Notes: generated by a model from the sequence alone, not told the origin. A stretch of 64,000 bases of DNA from an uncultured Collinsella sp. (GCA_900757615.1 CAAEON010000054.1:1-64000); one strand, 5' to 3'; shown: positions 8,971-16,271, numbered from the stretch's first letter. Numbers and translations: made by a program.

Positions 8971-9025
8971 TCTAAATCTGTAACAGCTACTCGGCAAAAT
9001 CCGTCCCTCGTGTTACAGAATTAGA
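8971..9025. repeat. TGTAACA palindrome, unit 2
   Basis: Imperfect inverted repeat with arms AAATCTGTAACA and TGTTACAGAATT. It begins the left copy of a 222-bp direct repeat (8975-9197 versus 11007-11228) and matches unit 5 at 11003-11057 almost base for base. Confidence 0.85.
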
Positions 9026-9050
9026 TAAACGGGGGCCGGCTGCCGAAAAA

Positions 9051-9105
9051 TCTCGTTCTGTAACATCTATCGGCCAAAAACGGCCCCACCTGTTACAGAT
9101 CGAGA
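9051..9105. repeat. TGTAACA palindrome, unit 3
   Basis: Inverted repeat TCTCGTTCTGTAACA / TGTTACAGATCGAGA with a central self-complementary GGCC...GGCC. It corresponds to unit 6 of the right-hand array. Confidence 0.85.
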
Positions 9106-9129
9106 CATTCCCCTCGGCCCATCCTCAAC

Positions 9130-9188
9130 AATCTCAATCCGTAACATCTAGGCCCGCTTTTGACCCCTACCCGTTACAGATTGAGATT
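9130..9188. repeat. TGTAACA palindrome, unit 4
   Basis: Inverted repeat AATCTCAATCCGTAAC / GTTACAGATTGAGATT. It corresponds to unit 7 of the right-hand array and is followed by the same TTGTTTGAG in both places. Confidence 0.85.
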
Positions 9189-9234
9189 TTGTTTGAGATT
9201 TGCCGAGGGACTATATCCACGCGTCATCGAAGCC

Positions 9235-9300
9235 ACTGCGACAGAGGTGCGACATTACTGCGACAGAGGTGCGACACTACTGCGACAGAGGTGCGAAATA
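9235..9300. repeat. three tandem 22-bp repeats
   Basis: Three head-to-tail copies of a 22-base unit beginning ACTGCGACAGAGGTGCGA lie just after the stop codon of the AlbA_2 gene. The copies differ only in their last bases. They are too few, and have no spacers, to be a CRISPR array. They may be protein-binding sites or a slippage product. Confidence 0.85.
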
Positions 9301-9311
9301 GATCGACCACC

Positions 9312-10754
9312 TTACCTTATCGTGTAGAACTGTTTTGGGTCGTTATGGGATGAGCCGTGCCATTCGAGCAGCCCGTCTTCCTCAATTAACTTACCAAGCA
9401 CCCGGCTTGCTGTGCGGCGATTTCTCCCGATGTGCGCTGCAAGCTCCCTTGCTGTCACCCTTCCGTTCACAAAGGCCAACCTGACGGCGGCGAGCTCATA
9501 CTCCCCCAATGAGGCGATCACCTCCGGTGATACCTTGTCCTCGAGAGCCTCGCTTCTCCTTACGGTTCTGGCAACGATATTGTTCTCAAGCGTTAGCTGA
9601 ACCCTTGCCCCATCAGGTTCCGTGTAGACCGGATCATTGAGCAGAGAGTTTTGCATCTCGGTATAAATGCGCTTGACGCCCTCGTTTAGCTCCCGAACCC
9701 AACCAAATTCAACCAGCGTGCGCGCGATGCGTGGGTTGCGCGAGTAACGAGTGGTCCTCATGTTGTCGAGCGTCACGATATTGGGAAGCGCGCCTGGACT
9801 GATGATTTCCAAACGGTCGTCGAACATCGAGACCCGGATGTAGTCGCCGCGGAACGAGTAGTCGCGATGTGTCACCGCGTTGACCAAGCCCTCGAACCAG
9901 GCGAACTCAGGATACTCAGGCACGGTCTGGAATTTCCCGTCGGGCCCCAGGAACTGAAATTCGCGGAGCATGCTCGAGATGAGTTCGTAGGCGTCTTGGA
10001 TCACCTTAGGCAGCGGCCCACAGAAGCTTCGTTCTTTCGTGATGTTGAGACGCTCGCCCGTCTCCATTTTGACGCCGTCGTAGCGCAGGACACGGACTCG
10101 CGCCTGTGGCATCATCGCGGACGGATCCAGCGCGAATAGCAGGGCTCCAGCAACGGTCAGCTTTCCGTCACGCATAAAACGACGACTTCTAAGGACCTGC
10201 TCGTCGGAAACTTCGGTTCCAAGAATCCCTTTGTAGCGATCAAGCACTTCATGGTCCACGTCATCTAGGGAGGAATCCTCAACAAGCTCGTCCTCGAAGA
10301 TCCTCTGTCCCTTATCGTACTCGAGGGCAAATACCTGTTCGCGGCTGAGCCTCACGCTCTTGTCGTCCTGCCGCAAGAAAACCTCGCCATCGCTCACGCG
10401 GGCAACAGAGTGGTTGGTCGAGGCATCGATGTCCAATACGAGAACGAAGTCCTCCTCGCCCGAAGAATTGACCACGGGGATTCGGTCTTTGCGGACAATA
10501 GGGGTCGGCGTGCAAGTCGTGAGAGCAGCGCGCTCGAATTTCTCAATGTCGCGCGCGCCACTACGCTTGAAGCCCGTTACCTCACCATTATCCTCGATAC
10601 CGATAACGAGCTTGCCTCCCGCCGAGTTGGCGAATGCACTAATATGCTTCGCAATCTCCTTGTCATCCTTGCGGGCGCTCTTTCGATCGAAATATTGATT
10701 CTCCCTGAGGGTGGAAAATAGAATCACATCGTTTGTCGCGATGGGTTGCTGCAT
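9312..10754 (-). CDS. AlbA_2 / RecG-like ATP-binding (divergent AAA_4) protein
   Basis: A 480-residue protein with an N-terminal AlbA_2 (Schlafen-type) domain: YFDRKSARKD, then FANSAGGKLVIGIEDNGEVTG. A central to C-terminal histidine-kinase-like ATPase domain follows (WFEGLVNAVTHRDYSFRG, INDRLEI-like IISPGALP, and RNPRIARTLVEFGWVRELNEG), and a winged-helix end (RELAAHIGRNRRTASRVLGK). These proteins are widespread and often called putative transcriptional regulators or RecG-like helicases, though no helicase domain is present. Their role is poorly known; some occur in defence islands. The ATG at 10754 has TAAGGAGG five bases upstream and is preferred to 10778. The gene stands alone between two arrays of palindromes that form a 222-bp direct repeat, like a cassette. 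Confidence 0.85.
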   Translation of the reverse strand: MQQPIATNDVILFSTLRENQYFDRKSARKDDKEIAKHISAFANSAGGKLVIGIEDNGEVTGFKRSGARDIEKFERAALTTCTPTPIVRKDRIPVVNSSGEEDFVLVLDIDASTNHSVARVSDGEVFLRQDDKSVRLSREQVFALEYDKGQRIFEDELVEDSSLDDVDHEVLDRYKGILGTEVSDEQVLRSRRFMRDGKLTVAGALLFALDPSAMMPQARVRVLRYDGVKMETGERLNITKERSFCGPLPKVIQDAYELISSMLREFQFLGPDGKFQTVPEYPEFAWFEGLVNAVTHRDYSFRGDYIRVSMFDDRLEIISPGALPNIVTLDNMRTTRYSRNPRIARTLVEFGWVRELNEGVKRIYTEMQNSLLNDPVYTEPDGARVQLTLENNIVARTVRRSEALEDKVSPEVIASLGEYELAAVRLAFVNGRVTARELAAHIGRNRRTASRVLGKLIEEDGLLEWHGSSHNDPKQFYTIR

Positions 10755-11002
10755 TGCCGCCTCCTTACATGGCTCCATAAAGAAGTGTAAGTCAAAGACA
10801 TCGTATGAACGGCCCTTGCATAGAGGCCCCTCTATTGTTTATTAAGACGTCACTATTTCTAGTTAAGGGTCGTCGCAGCTCCTTCCAATTGGAGTCTATC
10901 AGTCGACAAGTCAATCCATCCGGCACGTGATTGTCGATGGCCTGTCCGTCTCACATAATAAAAAGAACCAAGATTCACTCACAGAGAAAAGCGACAACAG
11001 AA
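10755..11002. other. upstream region of the AlbA_2 gene
   Basis: About 250 bases between the AlbA_2 start and the right repeat array. It must hold the minus-strand promoter of that gene, but no clear -35/-10 pair stands out. No gene is seen on either strand. Confidence 0.35.
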
Positions 11003-11057
11003 TCTCAATCTGTAACAGTTACTCGGCAAAATCCGTCCCTCGTGTTACAGATTTAGA
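11003..11057. repeat. TGTAACA palindrome, unit 5
   Basis: Inverted repeat TCTCAATCTGTAACA / TGTTACAGATTTAGA. Its centre (TTACTCGGCAAAATCCG) is nearly identical to that of unit 2, which marks the start of the right copy of the 222-bp direct repeat. Confidence 0.85.
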
Positions 11058-11082
11058 TAAACGGGGGCCGGCTGCCGGAAAA

Positions 11083-11137
11083 TCTCGATCTGTAACATCT
11101 AGGCCCACTTTTGACCTCCACCTGTTACAGATCGAGA
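11083..11137. repeat. TGTAACA palindrome, unit 6
   Basis: Inverted repeat TCTCGATCTGTAACA / TGTTACAGATCGAGA with a centre very close to that of unit 1 (AGGCCCACTTTTGACCT). It is the middle unit of the right array. Confidence 0.85.
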
Positions 11138-11160
11138 CAAACCAAACCGGGCTGCCAGAT

Positions 11161-11219
11161 AATCTCAATCCGTAACATCTGGCCGTCAAAATCGGGTCCA
11201 GCTGTTACAGATTGAGATT
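11161..11219. repeat. TGTAACA palindrome, unit 7
   Basis: Inverted repeat AATCTCAATCCGTAACA / TGTTACAGATTGAGATT, followed by TTGTTTGAG exactly as after unit 4. It closes the right copy of the direct repeat. Confidence 0.85.
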
Positions 11220-11265
11220 TTGTTTGAGGGGTTGAGGACCGTGCCGAAAACACGGTTCCCGGATA

Positions 11266-11297
11266 GCAAAAAAGCTCGCCGGCTAGGCCGACGAGCT
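11266..11297 (-). terminator. probable original terminator of the initiator tRNA gene
   Basis: An 11-base stem (AGCTCGCCGGC with GCCGACGAGCT, one non-Watson-Crick pair) with a three-base loop is followed on the minus strand by TTTTTTG. It lies directly beyond the detached 3' half of tRNA-fMet. It therefore looks like the tRNA's own terminator, now separated from the intact tRNA by the 3.8-kb island. Confidence 0.75.
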
Positions 11298-11303
11298 GCA
11301 AGT

Positions 11304-11350
11304 TCTTGGTCGAGGGGGCAGAATTTGAACCTACGACCTCCGGGTTATGA
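11304..11350 (-). repeat. tRNA-fMet 3'-half remnant (distal attachment site)
   Basis: Forty-seven bases match the 3' half of the intact tRNA-fMet gene at 15122-15168, from the anticodon loop to CCA and just beyond, with two mismatches and the same orientation. Similarity stops abruptly at the anticodon. This is the pattern left by integration of an element into a tRNA 3' end. The island between the two copies is about 3.8 kb. Confidence 0.85.
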
Positions 11351-11752
11351 ATATGGCGGGCCGTCAAACAGCGATTGGACTAAAGCCGGGCCTTCCACAG
11401 TATTTAGTCCCATAAACAGTCCAATATCTTTATTCAAACCTTCCCGCTCTGCTAGGGGCCGAAGGATCTGCACAGATGTGGCGATATCCTCCGACCCGGC
11501 AGTGCGCTGGGTTTGTCGCTGTGGTAGGCGACCCCATTGTCCGTCATCGCCCGCACGGCGGCGATGCTCATAGCGAATGATGTGGCCGCTGCAACTGGTA
11601 TCATATGACGTGCTATTGAAAGGATGCTGAAGAGGTTGCGGGAAAGGCTTGCTTGCTAGAAGCAGAGCAAGGAGATCCAGAGACGGATTGCGGACAAATG
11701 ATATGAATTAAATAGGGCACTGCGCGCTATAAAAGGAAAAGGGTGGGTCCTG
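11351..11752. other. left end of the tRNA island, no gene recognised
   Basis: About 400 bases between the tRNA remnant and the LuxR gene. No integrase or other open frame with convincing coding character is visible. A TATAAA (11728-11733) just upstream of the LuxR start could belong to its promoter. Confidence 0.4.
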
Positions 11753-12706
11753 ATGCTAGTACTGTCTGCTGTTTTTAGTTTATTAATAAAATCTGGCTGT
11801 GTAATCTGTGCAGCCCTTTATTTAATCCTCTATATCGGAGGTCAAAAGAAGGAATATCTGTATATCGCCCTGCTTATGCTAAGCCAGTACTTGATTGAGC
11901 TAATAGTTCGAGGATACGAAATTAGTTCGCCCATTTATTATTACTTTCATAATTTTCTTTCGGTGCCCGTAGTAATCAAGTCACTATTATATTTCGCCTG
12001 CGCCTTTCTCATATGTCATTTATTCAAGGGGGCTGTTGGAGGGTCAAAAACGTGGATATTGACATTGGTGGAAGCGCCATTGTTCATCTGGCTCGTTATG
12101 TTCCCTTTGTTAAAGGTGCGTACAGGATTCTTGTATATTTGTTATTTGTTGCCATTCCAACTTCTGGTTATCGTACTGGCCTTTGTCGGTAGCAGATCCT
12201 TTGGCAAAACAGTGCATAAGAGCATGTTTTTAAGGTTAGACATGTTCTTGCAACTGGTTGGAATCCTTGGATTAATGACTGTCTTTGAGGACATTTTTGC
12301 GGGGTTACATTATGGGCTAAATAATGATGTTGCAAGCCTAGTAACTAGCGGCGCGATTCGAAGCCGCAATATTGGCGAAAGCGTCTCCCAGATAGTTGTT
12401 GCCGCGTATCTTATTGTTGTTGCGGCGTGTTTCTTTGTTGACAAGATTACAGTGAAACCGATTAGCTATAAAGCCTTGACAGGAGAGCTTTCGGAAGAAG
12501 CCATAGACGCCTATGCGACATCTATCGGCCTTAGTCTCAGGGAGCGAGAGATTCTGGGATTCTTGCTCAAGGAGAAAAGCACACAGGAGATATCCGAACT
12601 GTTGTTTATTTCGACTGGCACCGTCAAATCTCATACGCATAACATTTACCAGAAGGCCGATGTTAGCAACAGGATGCAGTTGCTGCAGAAAATCAGATGT
12701 TCATAA
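11753..12706 (+). CDS. membrane-anchored LuxR-family regulator
   Basis: A 317-residue regulator with about six or seven hydrophobic segments in residues 1-235 and a LuxR/FixJ helix-turn-helix at about 250-315 (LSLREREILGFLLKEKSTQEI, STGTVKSHTHNIYQKADV). This architecture is common in Coriobacteriia, where such genes usually sit beside the transporter or enzyme they control. The next gene on the same strand, 260 bases away, encodes a secreted Ntn hydrolase, so that gene is the likely target. Codon use is much more A+T-rich than in neighbouring chromosomal genes, in keeping with horizontal transfer. The ligand is unknown. Confidence 0.85.
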   Translation: MLVLSAVFSLLIKSGCVICAALYLILYIGGQKKEYLYIALLMLSQYLIELIVRGYEISSPIYYYFHNFLSVPVVIKSLLYFACAFLICHLFKGAVGGSKTWILTLVEAPLFIWLVMFPLLKVRTGFLYICYLLPFQLLVIVLAFVGSRSFGKTVHKSMFLRLDMFLQLVGILGLMTVFEDIFAGLHYGLNNDVASLVTSGAIRSRNIGESVSQIVVAAYLIVVAACFFVDKITVKPISYKALTGELSEEAIDAYATSIGLSLREREILGFLLKEKSTQEISELLFISTGTVKSHTHNIYQKADVSNRMQLLQKIRCS

Positions 12707-12753
12707 CGTTGATTACGTTGGGCTAATCAATATGAATCCTGCTTCCTTTTGTT

Positions 12754-12811
12754 TATACCCTGGTTTAGCGCTTTATGAACCCTAGTTCATAAAGCGCTAA
12801 ACCAGGGTATA
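12754..12811. repeat. 27-bp perfect inverted repeat with 4-base loop
   Basis: Left arm 12754-12780 and right arm 12785-12811 are exact complements (core TTTAGCGCTTTATGAAC) around CCTA. It lies between the LuxR gene and the hydrolase gene. No T-run follows on either strand, so it is not a classic terminator. It may cap the LuxR mRNA or act as a large operator. Confidence 0.9.
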
Positions 12812-12876
12812 GGCTAAGATTGAACATTTTTATCAAGGCCAGTTCATGTGAAAGCGGATTGGAAAACTACATAATC

Positions 12877-12944
12877 TAGCCATTGGGTTGTCGGCAACGA
12901 GGGGCCTTTGCTTTAGCCATCAAGTTATCGGCAACACGGAACCT
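12877..12944. promoter_or_regulatory. two 31-base direct repeats upstream of the Ntn hydrolase gene
   Basis: Bases 12877-12907 and 12914-12944 share TAGCCAT..., GTT.TCGGCAAC and a final CCT, spaced 37 bases start to start. They end 22 bases before the hydrolase start codon. Tandem spacing close to whole helical turns suggests binding sites for a regulator, plausibly the neighbouring LuxR protein. Confidence 0.55.
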
Positions 12945-12966
12945 CTGAAAGAGAAGGTGACAGATT

Positions 12967-14634
12967 ATGAGAAGAAAGAAGATAGCCTGCGTATTGTGTT
13001 GCGCCAGCCTATGTTTAAGCATGGTGGCGGGCCCAGGATGTTCTGCAAATAATCCGCAAGGTGGGTCATCAGACAGCACGTTGGAAAATGCCGGATCAAC
13101 TTCTAAAAACAAAGAGTTTGACGGGAAGTTCGATGCAACCGTCAACGCAGGAAATGCGCAGGAAGTTGTGTATGTAAATGGCTCTTGGTTTGATATGGGA
13201 AAGCAGTATGGGTTACAGCAAAAGGATCAGTTAGAGAATAACTGGACAGCTGTAATGGCTGCAATTTACGCAGAGGCAGACGACGCCGCATATAACGAAG
13301 CTATGGGTAAGATTCTGAAACATTATGAAGAGGATGACCCATCTGTATTTGATTTCTTGTCGGGGGTAGCTGAGGGGGCAGGAGTCTCAAAGGAAGATGC
13401 AGTAGTTGCAGTTATGGGTTCATCTGTTCTTAACTCTGACCTCATGATGCATTTTGATCCGGAGAGTTCAAATGATCCAGAGCGTTCAAAAACATGTATG
13501 AATGTATCTGCTTGGGGAGATATGACTCAGGATGGTCATCATCTTGGAGCCGCTAATCTTGATGCAGTCAGCGCAACACCCGCCGCAATGTTCTCGAGCA
13601 TGATTTCTTATCCGAAACATGGCAATGCAGTCATTGCATCAGGTGGATTGCAAGGAAATGCGTTCATGAACTCTAAAGGCCTTGTTATTACCTATGCCGG
13701 AGGGCCTACAGCATCGCCAAGCAAAGGTGCCAAGACAATCGATAGGGAAGGCACCTTCCTCAATACTTTGTTTGCTTATTGGTACACAGCCACAAAGTGC
13801 GATACGGCAGACGAAGCAGTCAAAATGCTTACAAAAACTGAGTGGATTCACACGGGTAACATCAACGTTTCCGACAACAAGGGGAATGCGTATCTCATCG
13901 AGCAAAAAGATAATGCATATGTAGTGCGCAAAGCCGGTGACTACGGTGAGACGGACTATCTAATTGCAGCGAATCATTTCAAGGATAAGTTATGGATGAA
14001 TGATTCATATGAGGCATATCCGGATAGCGTGCCAAGAGCCAATACTCTAGAAAAGGTTATGCAAGACGAGAGCGGCAGCGTTACCCCACTCACGCTCGCG
14101 AACGGACTCGGAAGCATTCGTTACTATGACGAGGGCAAATGGAGTGAGGAAAATTGGGATTACGGTGGTTTCTATCAGTTCCACTCTCCTGAAGGAGATG
14201 ACATAGAATTCAAGACAATTTTCAGGACAATTTTTGATGCAACTGATCTTGAAATGTATCTCTTGAGAGGTCATGACGAGAAATTCCGTTCAGACGTTCC
14301 CTATGGTACAGCTAATTACTGCAAGCTTACTCTCGGAAAGGACATGCAGACCACTAATAAAAGCGCAGCAACCGATGCTCGTATTGCAGTAAGAAATGCA
14401 GGAGCTGAATTGTATAAGAATGACTCAGTGGATGACGAGTCGATGGAATATTACAATATGGCTGCTGAGGCGGTGCACACGGGATGCAATTACACAACTA
14501 TGGCTGATTGTGCCAATGCGAAAGGCGATAAGGAACAGGCCGCAATTTTGTATGGCCGTGCTACTTCGCAGTTTACCAATGCTCAGCGATACGCACAGGC
14601 ATCTTATACTACTGAAAATGTAATTATTAACTAA
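12967..14634 (+). CDS. secreted C45-family Ntn hydrolase / acyltransferase-like protein
   Basis: A 555-residue exported protein. The signal peptide ends near Cys25 (MVAGPGC), a weak lipobox, so it may be a lipoprotein. The body resembles peptidase family C45 (acyl-CoA:6-aminopenicillanate acyltransferase and phospholipase B-like proteins): GSWFDMGKQYGLQQK, FLSGVAEGAGVS, then KTCMNVSAWGDMTQDGHHLG with Cys177 as the expected autocatalytic N-terminal nucleophile. LIEQKDNAYVVRKAG and AANHFKDKLW are also family-like. The reaction is probably hydrolysis of an amide bond in a small substrate, but the substrate is unknown. AGAAGGTGA precedes the ATG. Codon use is A+T-rich like the LuxR gene next to it. 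Confidence 0.8.
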   Translation: MRRKKIACVLCCASLCLSMVAGPGCSANNPQGGSSDSTLENAGSTSKNKEFDGKFDATVNAGNAQEVVYVNGSWFDMGKQYGLQQKDQLENNWTAVMAAIYAEADDAAYNEAMGKILKHYEEDDPSVFDFLSGVAEGAGVSKEDAVVAVMGSSVLNSDLMMHFDPESSNDPERSKTCMNVSAWGDMTQDGHHLGAANLDAVSATPAAMFSSMISYPKHGNAVIASGGLQGNAFMNSKGLVITYAGGPTASPSKGAKTIDREGTFLNTLFAYWYTATKCDTADEAVKMLTKTEWIHTGNINVSDNKGNAYLIEQKDNAYVVRKAGDYGETDYLIAANHFKDKLWMNDSYEAYPDSVPRANTLEKVMQDESGSVTPLTLANGLGSIRYYDEGKWSEENWDYGGFYQFHSPEGDDIEFKTIFRTIFDATDLEMYLLRGHDEKFRSDVPYGTANYCKLTLGKDMQTTNKSAATDARIAVRNAGAELYKNDSVDDESMEYYNMAAEAVHTGCNYTTMADCANAKGDKEQAAILYGRATSQFTNAQRYAQASYTTENVIIN

Positions 14635-14670
14635 TCTTGCGTAACGCTTAGCTCGTCATTTAAAGAAAGC

Positions 14671-14718
14671 GGAAGTGATCTCGAACCCTCCCTAAAGATA
14701 ACGCTCGAGATCACTTCC
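14671..14718. repeat. 14-bp inverted repeat after the Ntn hydrolase gene
   Basis: Perfect arms GGAAGTGATCTCGA and its complement (14671-14684 and 14705-14718) with a 20-base loop. It lies just upstream of a second hairpin. Confidence 0.8.
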
Positions 14719-14724
14719 AAGATG

Positions 14725-14757
14725 TACCATCATGCCGATCATCTCGGCATGATGGTA
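14725..14757 (+). terminator. hairpin, likely terminator of the Ntn hydrolase gene
   Basis: Perfect 14-base stem TACCATCATGCCGA / TCGGCATGATGGTA with a five-base loop, followed by TTTGTCGTTTATT. It is the second hairpin after the gene's stop codon. Confidence 0.65.
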
Positions 14758-14805
14758 TTTGTCGTTTATTCGCGCTGCCAGGCTTTCCTGCGTCTGACCC
14801 GGAGT

Positions 14806-14850
14806 TTCGGTCGCGGAGGCCGGTTCAAACCAACGACCTCCAAGGCGCAG
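14806..14850 (-). repeat. second degenerate tRNA 3'-half fragment
   Basis: On the minus strand this segment reads like the T-arm and acceptor end of a tRNA (GGAGGTCGTTGGTTTGAACC ... GGCCTCCGCGACC). It aligns with tRNA-fMet but with more differences than the remnant at 11304, and lacks the 5' half. It may be the scar of another integration into the same or a different tRNA. Confidence 0.55.
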
Positions 14851-15074
14851 AAATTGATACGGGGATCCAAAATGCCCGCGCAGCAACTAGCTCGCCGCAT
14901 GGTCTTTGCCCCGCTGGCACAAGGGCCCTCACTTGATAGCCTTTTCTACTGAGAAAGATTCTACGTGCTAGTCCGGTCTTTTTTACCAGCGTTTGGCTTT
15001 ATTGCACTCCGGTAGGCTTCTTTGTGCATGATTCCGTCTTATTTTCTTCGCTATTTCTTCGCCGCACTATTTAG

Positions 15075-15109
15075 CCAAAAGAAAACAGCCCAGAGGAACA
15101 ATGCCTCTG
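15075..15109 (-). terminator. terminator of tRNA-fMet supplied by the island
   Basis: Stem CAGAGG / CCTCTG with a seven-base loop, followed on the minus strand by GTTTTCTTTT. It starts 16 bases beyond the CCA end of the tRNA gene. Confidence 0.7.
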
Positions 15110-15124
15110 AGCTGCTAAAAGTCT

Positions 15125-15201
15125 TGGTCGCGGGGGCAGGATTTGAACCTACGACCTCCGGGTTATGAGCCCGGCGAGCTACCAGACTGCTCCACCCCGC
15201 A
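15125..15201 (-). tRNA. initiator tRNA-fMet (CAT)
   Basis: A 77-nt tRNA read on the minus strand with an encoded CCA. The acceptor stem is TGCGGGG/CCCCGCG with a weak U1-G72 pair, the anticodon arm is CCGGG-CTCATAA-CCCGG, and the T arm is GTAGG-TTCAAAT-CCTGC. The three G-C pairs below the anticodon and the weak 1-72 pair are hallmarks of the initiator rather than the elongator. Its 3' half is the insertion point of the island ending at 11304. Confidence 0.93.
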
Positions 15202-15398
15202 ATGTCTGGGCGCCTCATGTGCGCAAGAAAGAATATTACGCGGGAGTTCGGTAAGCGGCAAGGAAAATCTCGTAGAGCATAATTCCTTCATATTTAAAAC
15301 CCCTCAGCCCCTATCACCGTAAACGAATCGCAGTCGAGCACCGTCGGCGGCGCGTATACAATGGTGCGCGTCCTTTTATGCCAACACTGGGAGTAGAC

Positions 15399-16172
15399 AT
15401 GCTGCTCGCTATCGATATGGGAAACACGCAGACGGCCATGGGCCTGTTTGACGGAGACGAGCTGGTGCAGTCGTGGCGCATGCCCACCGACCGCTCTTAT
15501 ACCGCCGACGAGATTCATGTGCGCCTGATGGGTTTCTTTAAGATGTACGGCCTTTCGCTCGATGCGGTCGACGCGATCGCCTTTGCCGGCGTAGTGCCGC
15601 AGCTCTCGCGCGAGTGGCACACCGTGGCCGACCGCATCGCGGCAGACGCCATCGTCATTGGGCCACAGACGGCCGCGGTGACCAAGCTGCGCGCGACGCG
15701 CCCCCAGGCCGTAGGTGCCGACCGCGTCGCCAACGCCGTTGCGGCCGAAACTTTCTACGGTGCGCCGGCAATCGTGGTGGACTTTGGCACCGCGACCAAT
15801 ATCGACGTCATCGATGAGGACGGTTATTACATTGGTGGGGCGATCGCGCCGGGCATCCGCATCTCCATGGACGCGCTTGCCGCCCGTGCCGCTAAGCTCG
15901 CCAGCGTGCCGCTCGAGGCGCCCGAACACGCCATCGGTCGCGACACCGAAGAGTGCATCAAGGTCGGCGCCGTGATGGGCGCCGCCGCCATGGCCGAGGG
16001 CCTGGTCGCGCGCATGAAGCGCGAGCTGGGCCGCGACGATGCCACCGTTATCGCCACAGGCGGTCTCGCCGGCATCGTCGCCGATTCGACCGATGCCTTC
16101 GACGTGGTCGACGGACAGCTCACCATCAAGGGTATCTGCGAAATCTACCGCCGCATGCAGGAGCAGGGGTAG
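15399..16172 (+). CDS. coaX: type III pantothenate kinase
   Basis: A 257-residue ASKHA-fold kinase that phosphorylates pantothenate in the first step of coenzyme A synthesis. Visible motifs are DMGNTQTAMGLFDG at the N-terminus (phosphate loop), GADRVANAVAAE (pantothenate site) and DFGTATNIDVIDEDG. The ATG at 15399 is chosen because GGGAG lies seven bases upstream and the protein then starts at the conserved motif; the ATG at 15378 would add seven unconserved residues. The length is normal for the family. It is a single gene, divergent from tRNA-fMet. Confidence 0.95.
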   Translation: MLLAIDMGNTQTAMGLFDGDELVQSWRMPTDRSYTADEIHVRLMGFFKMYGLSLDAVDAIAFAGVVPQLSREWHTVADRIAADAIVIGPQTAAVTKLRATRPQAVGADRVANAVAAETFYGAPAIVVDFGTATNIDVIDEDGYYIGGAIAPGIRISMDALAARAAKLASVPLEAPEHAIGRDTEECIKVGAVMGAAAMAEGLVARMKRELGRDDATVIATGGLAGIVADSTDAFDVVDGQLTIKGICEIYRRMQEQG

Positions 16173-16220
16173 AACGGGCGCCAAGTCGTGCGCGCCAGGT
16201 CGCAGCAACCAGCCGCCAAT

Positions 16221-16263
16221 CCTATTCCTCAAAATCGAAAAATTTTCAGTTTTGAGGAATAGG
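16221..16263. repeat. 41-bp CTATTCCTCAAAA palindrome, copy 1 (3' of ATPase gene)
   Basis: Inverted repeat CCTATTCCTCAAAA / TTTTGAGGAATAGG around TCGAAAAATTTTCAG. It starts nine bases beyond the stop of the DUF4143 ATPase gene and lies between it and coaX, so it could serve as terminator for both. It has the same orientation as copies 2 and 3. Confidence 0.92.
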
Positions 16264-16271
16264 GCTTTCTG

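Noticed and set aside
8887..9188. TGTAACA palindromes as simple rho-independent terminators
   Set aside because: They occur in arrays of several units, lack consistent T-runs and are too regular in spacing.
9235..9300. Possible CRISPR array
   Set aside because: The 22-base units are directly adjacent without spacers and no cas genes are present.
11220..11573. Open frame encoding an NLRPPGYE-type peptide
   Set aside because: This peptide is the well-known spurious translation of tRNA sequence and comes from the tRNA-fMet remnant.
14722..14952. 76-codon frame after the Ntn hydrolase gene
   Set aside because: It runs through a hairpin and a tRNA-like fragment, so it is very unlikely to be translated.
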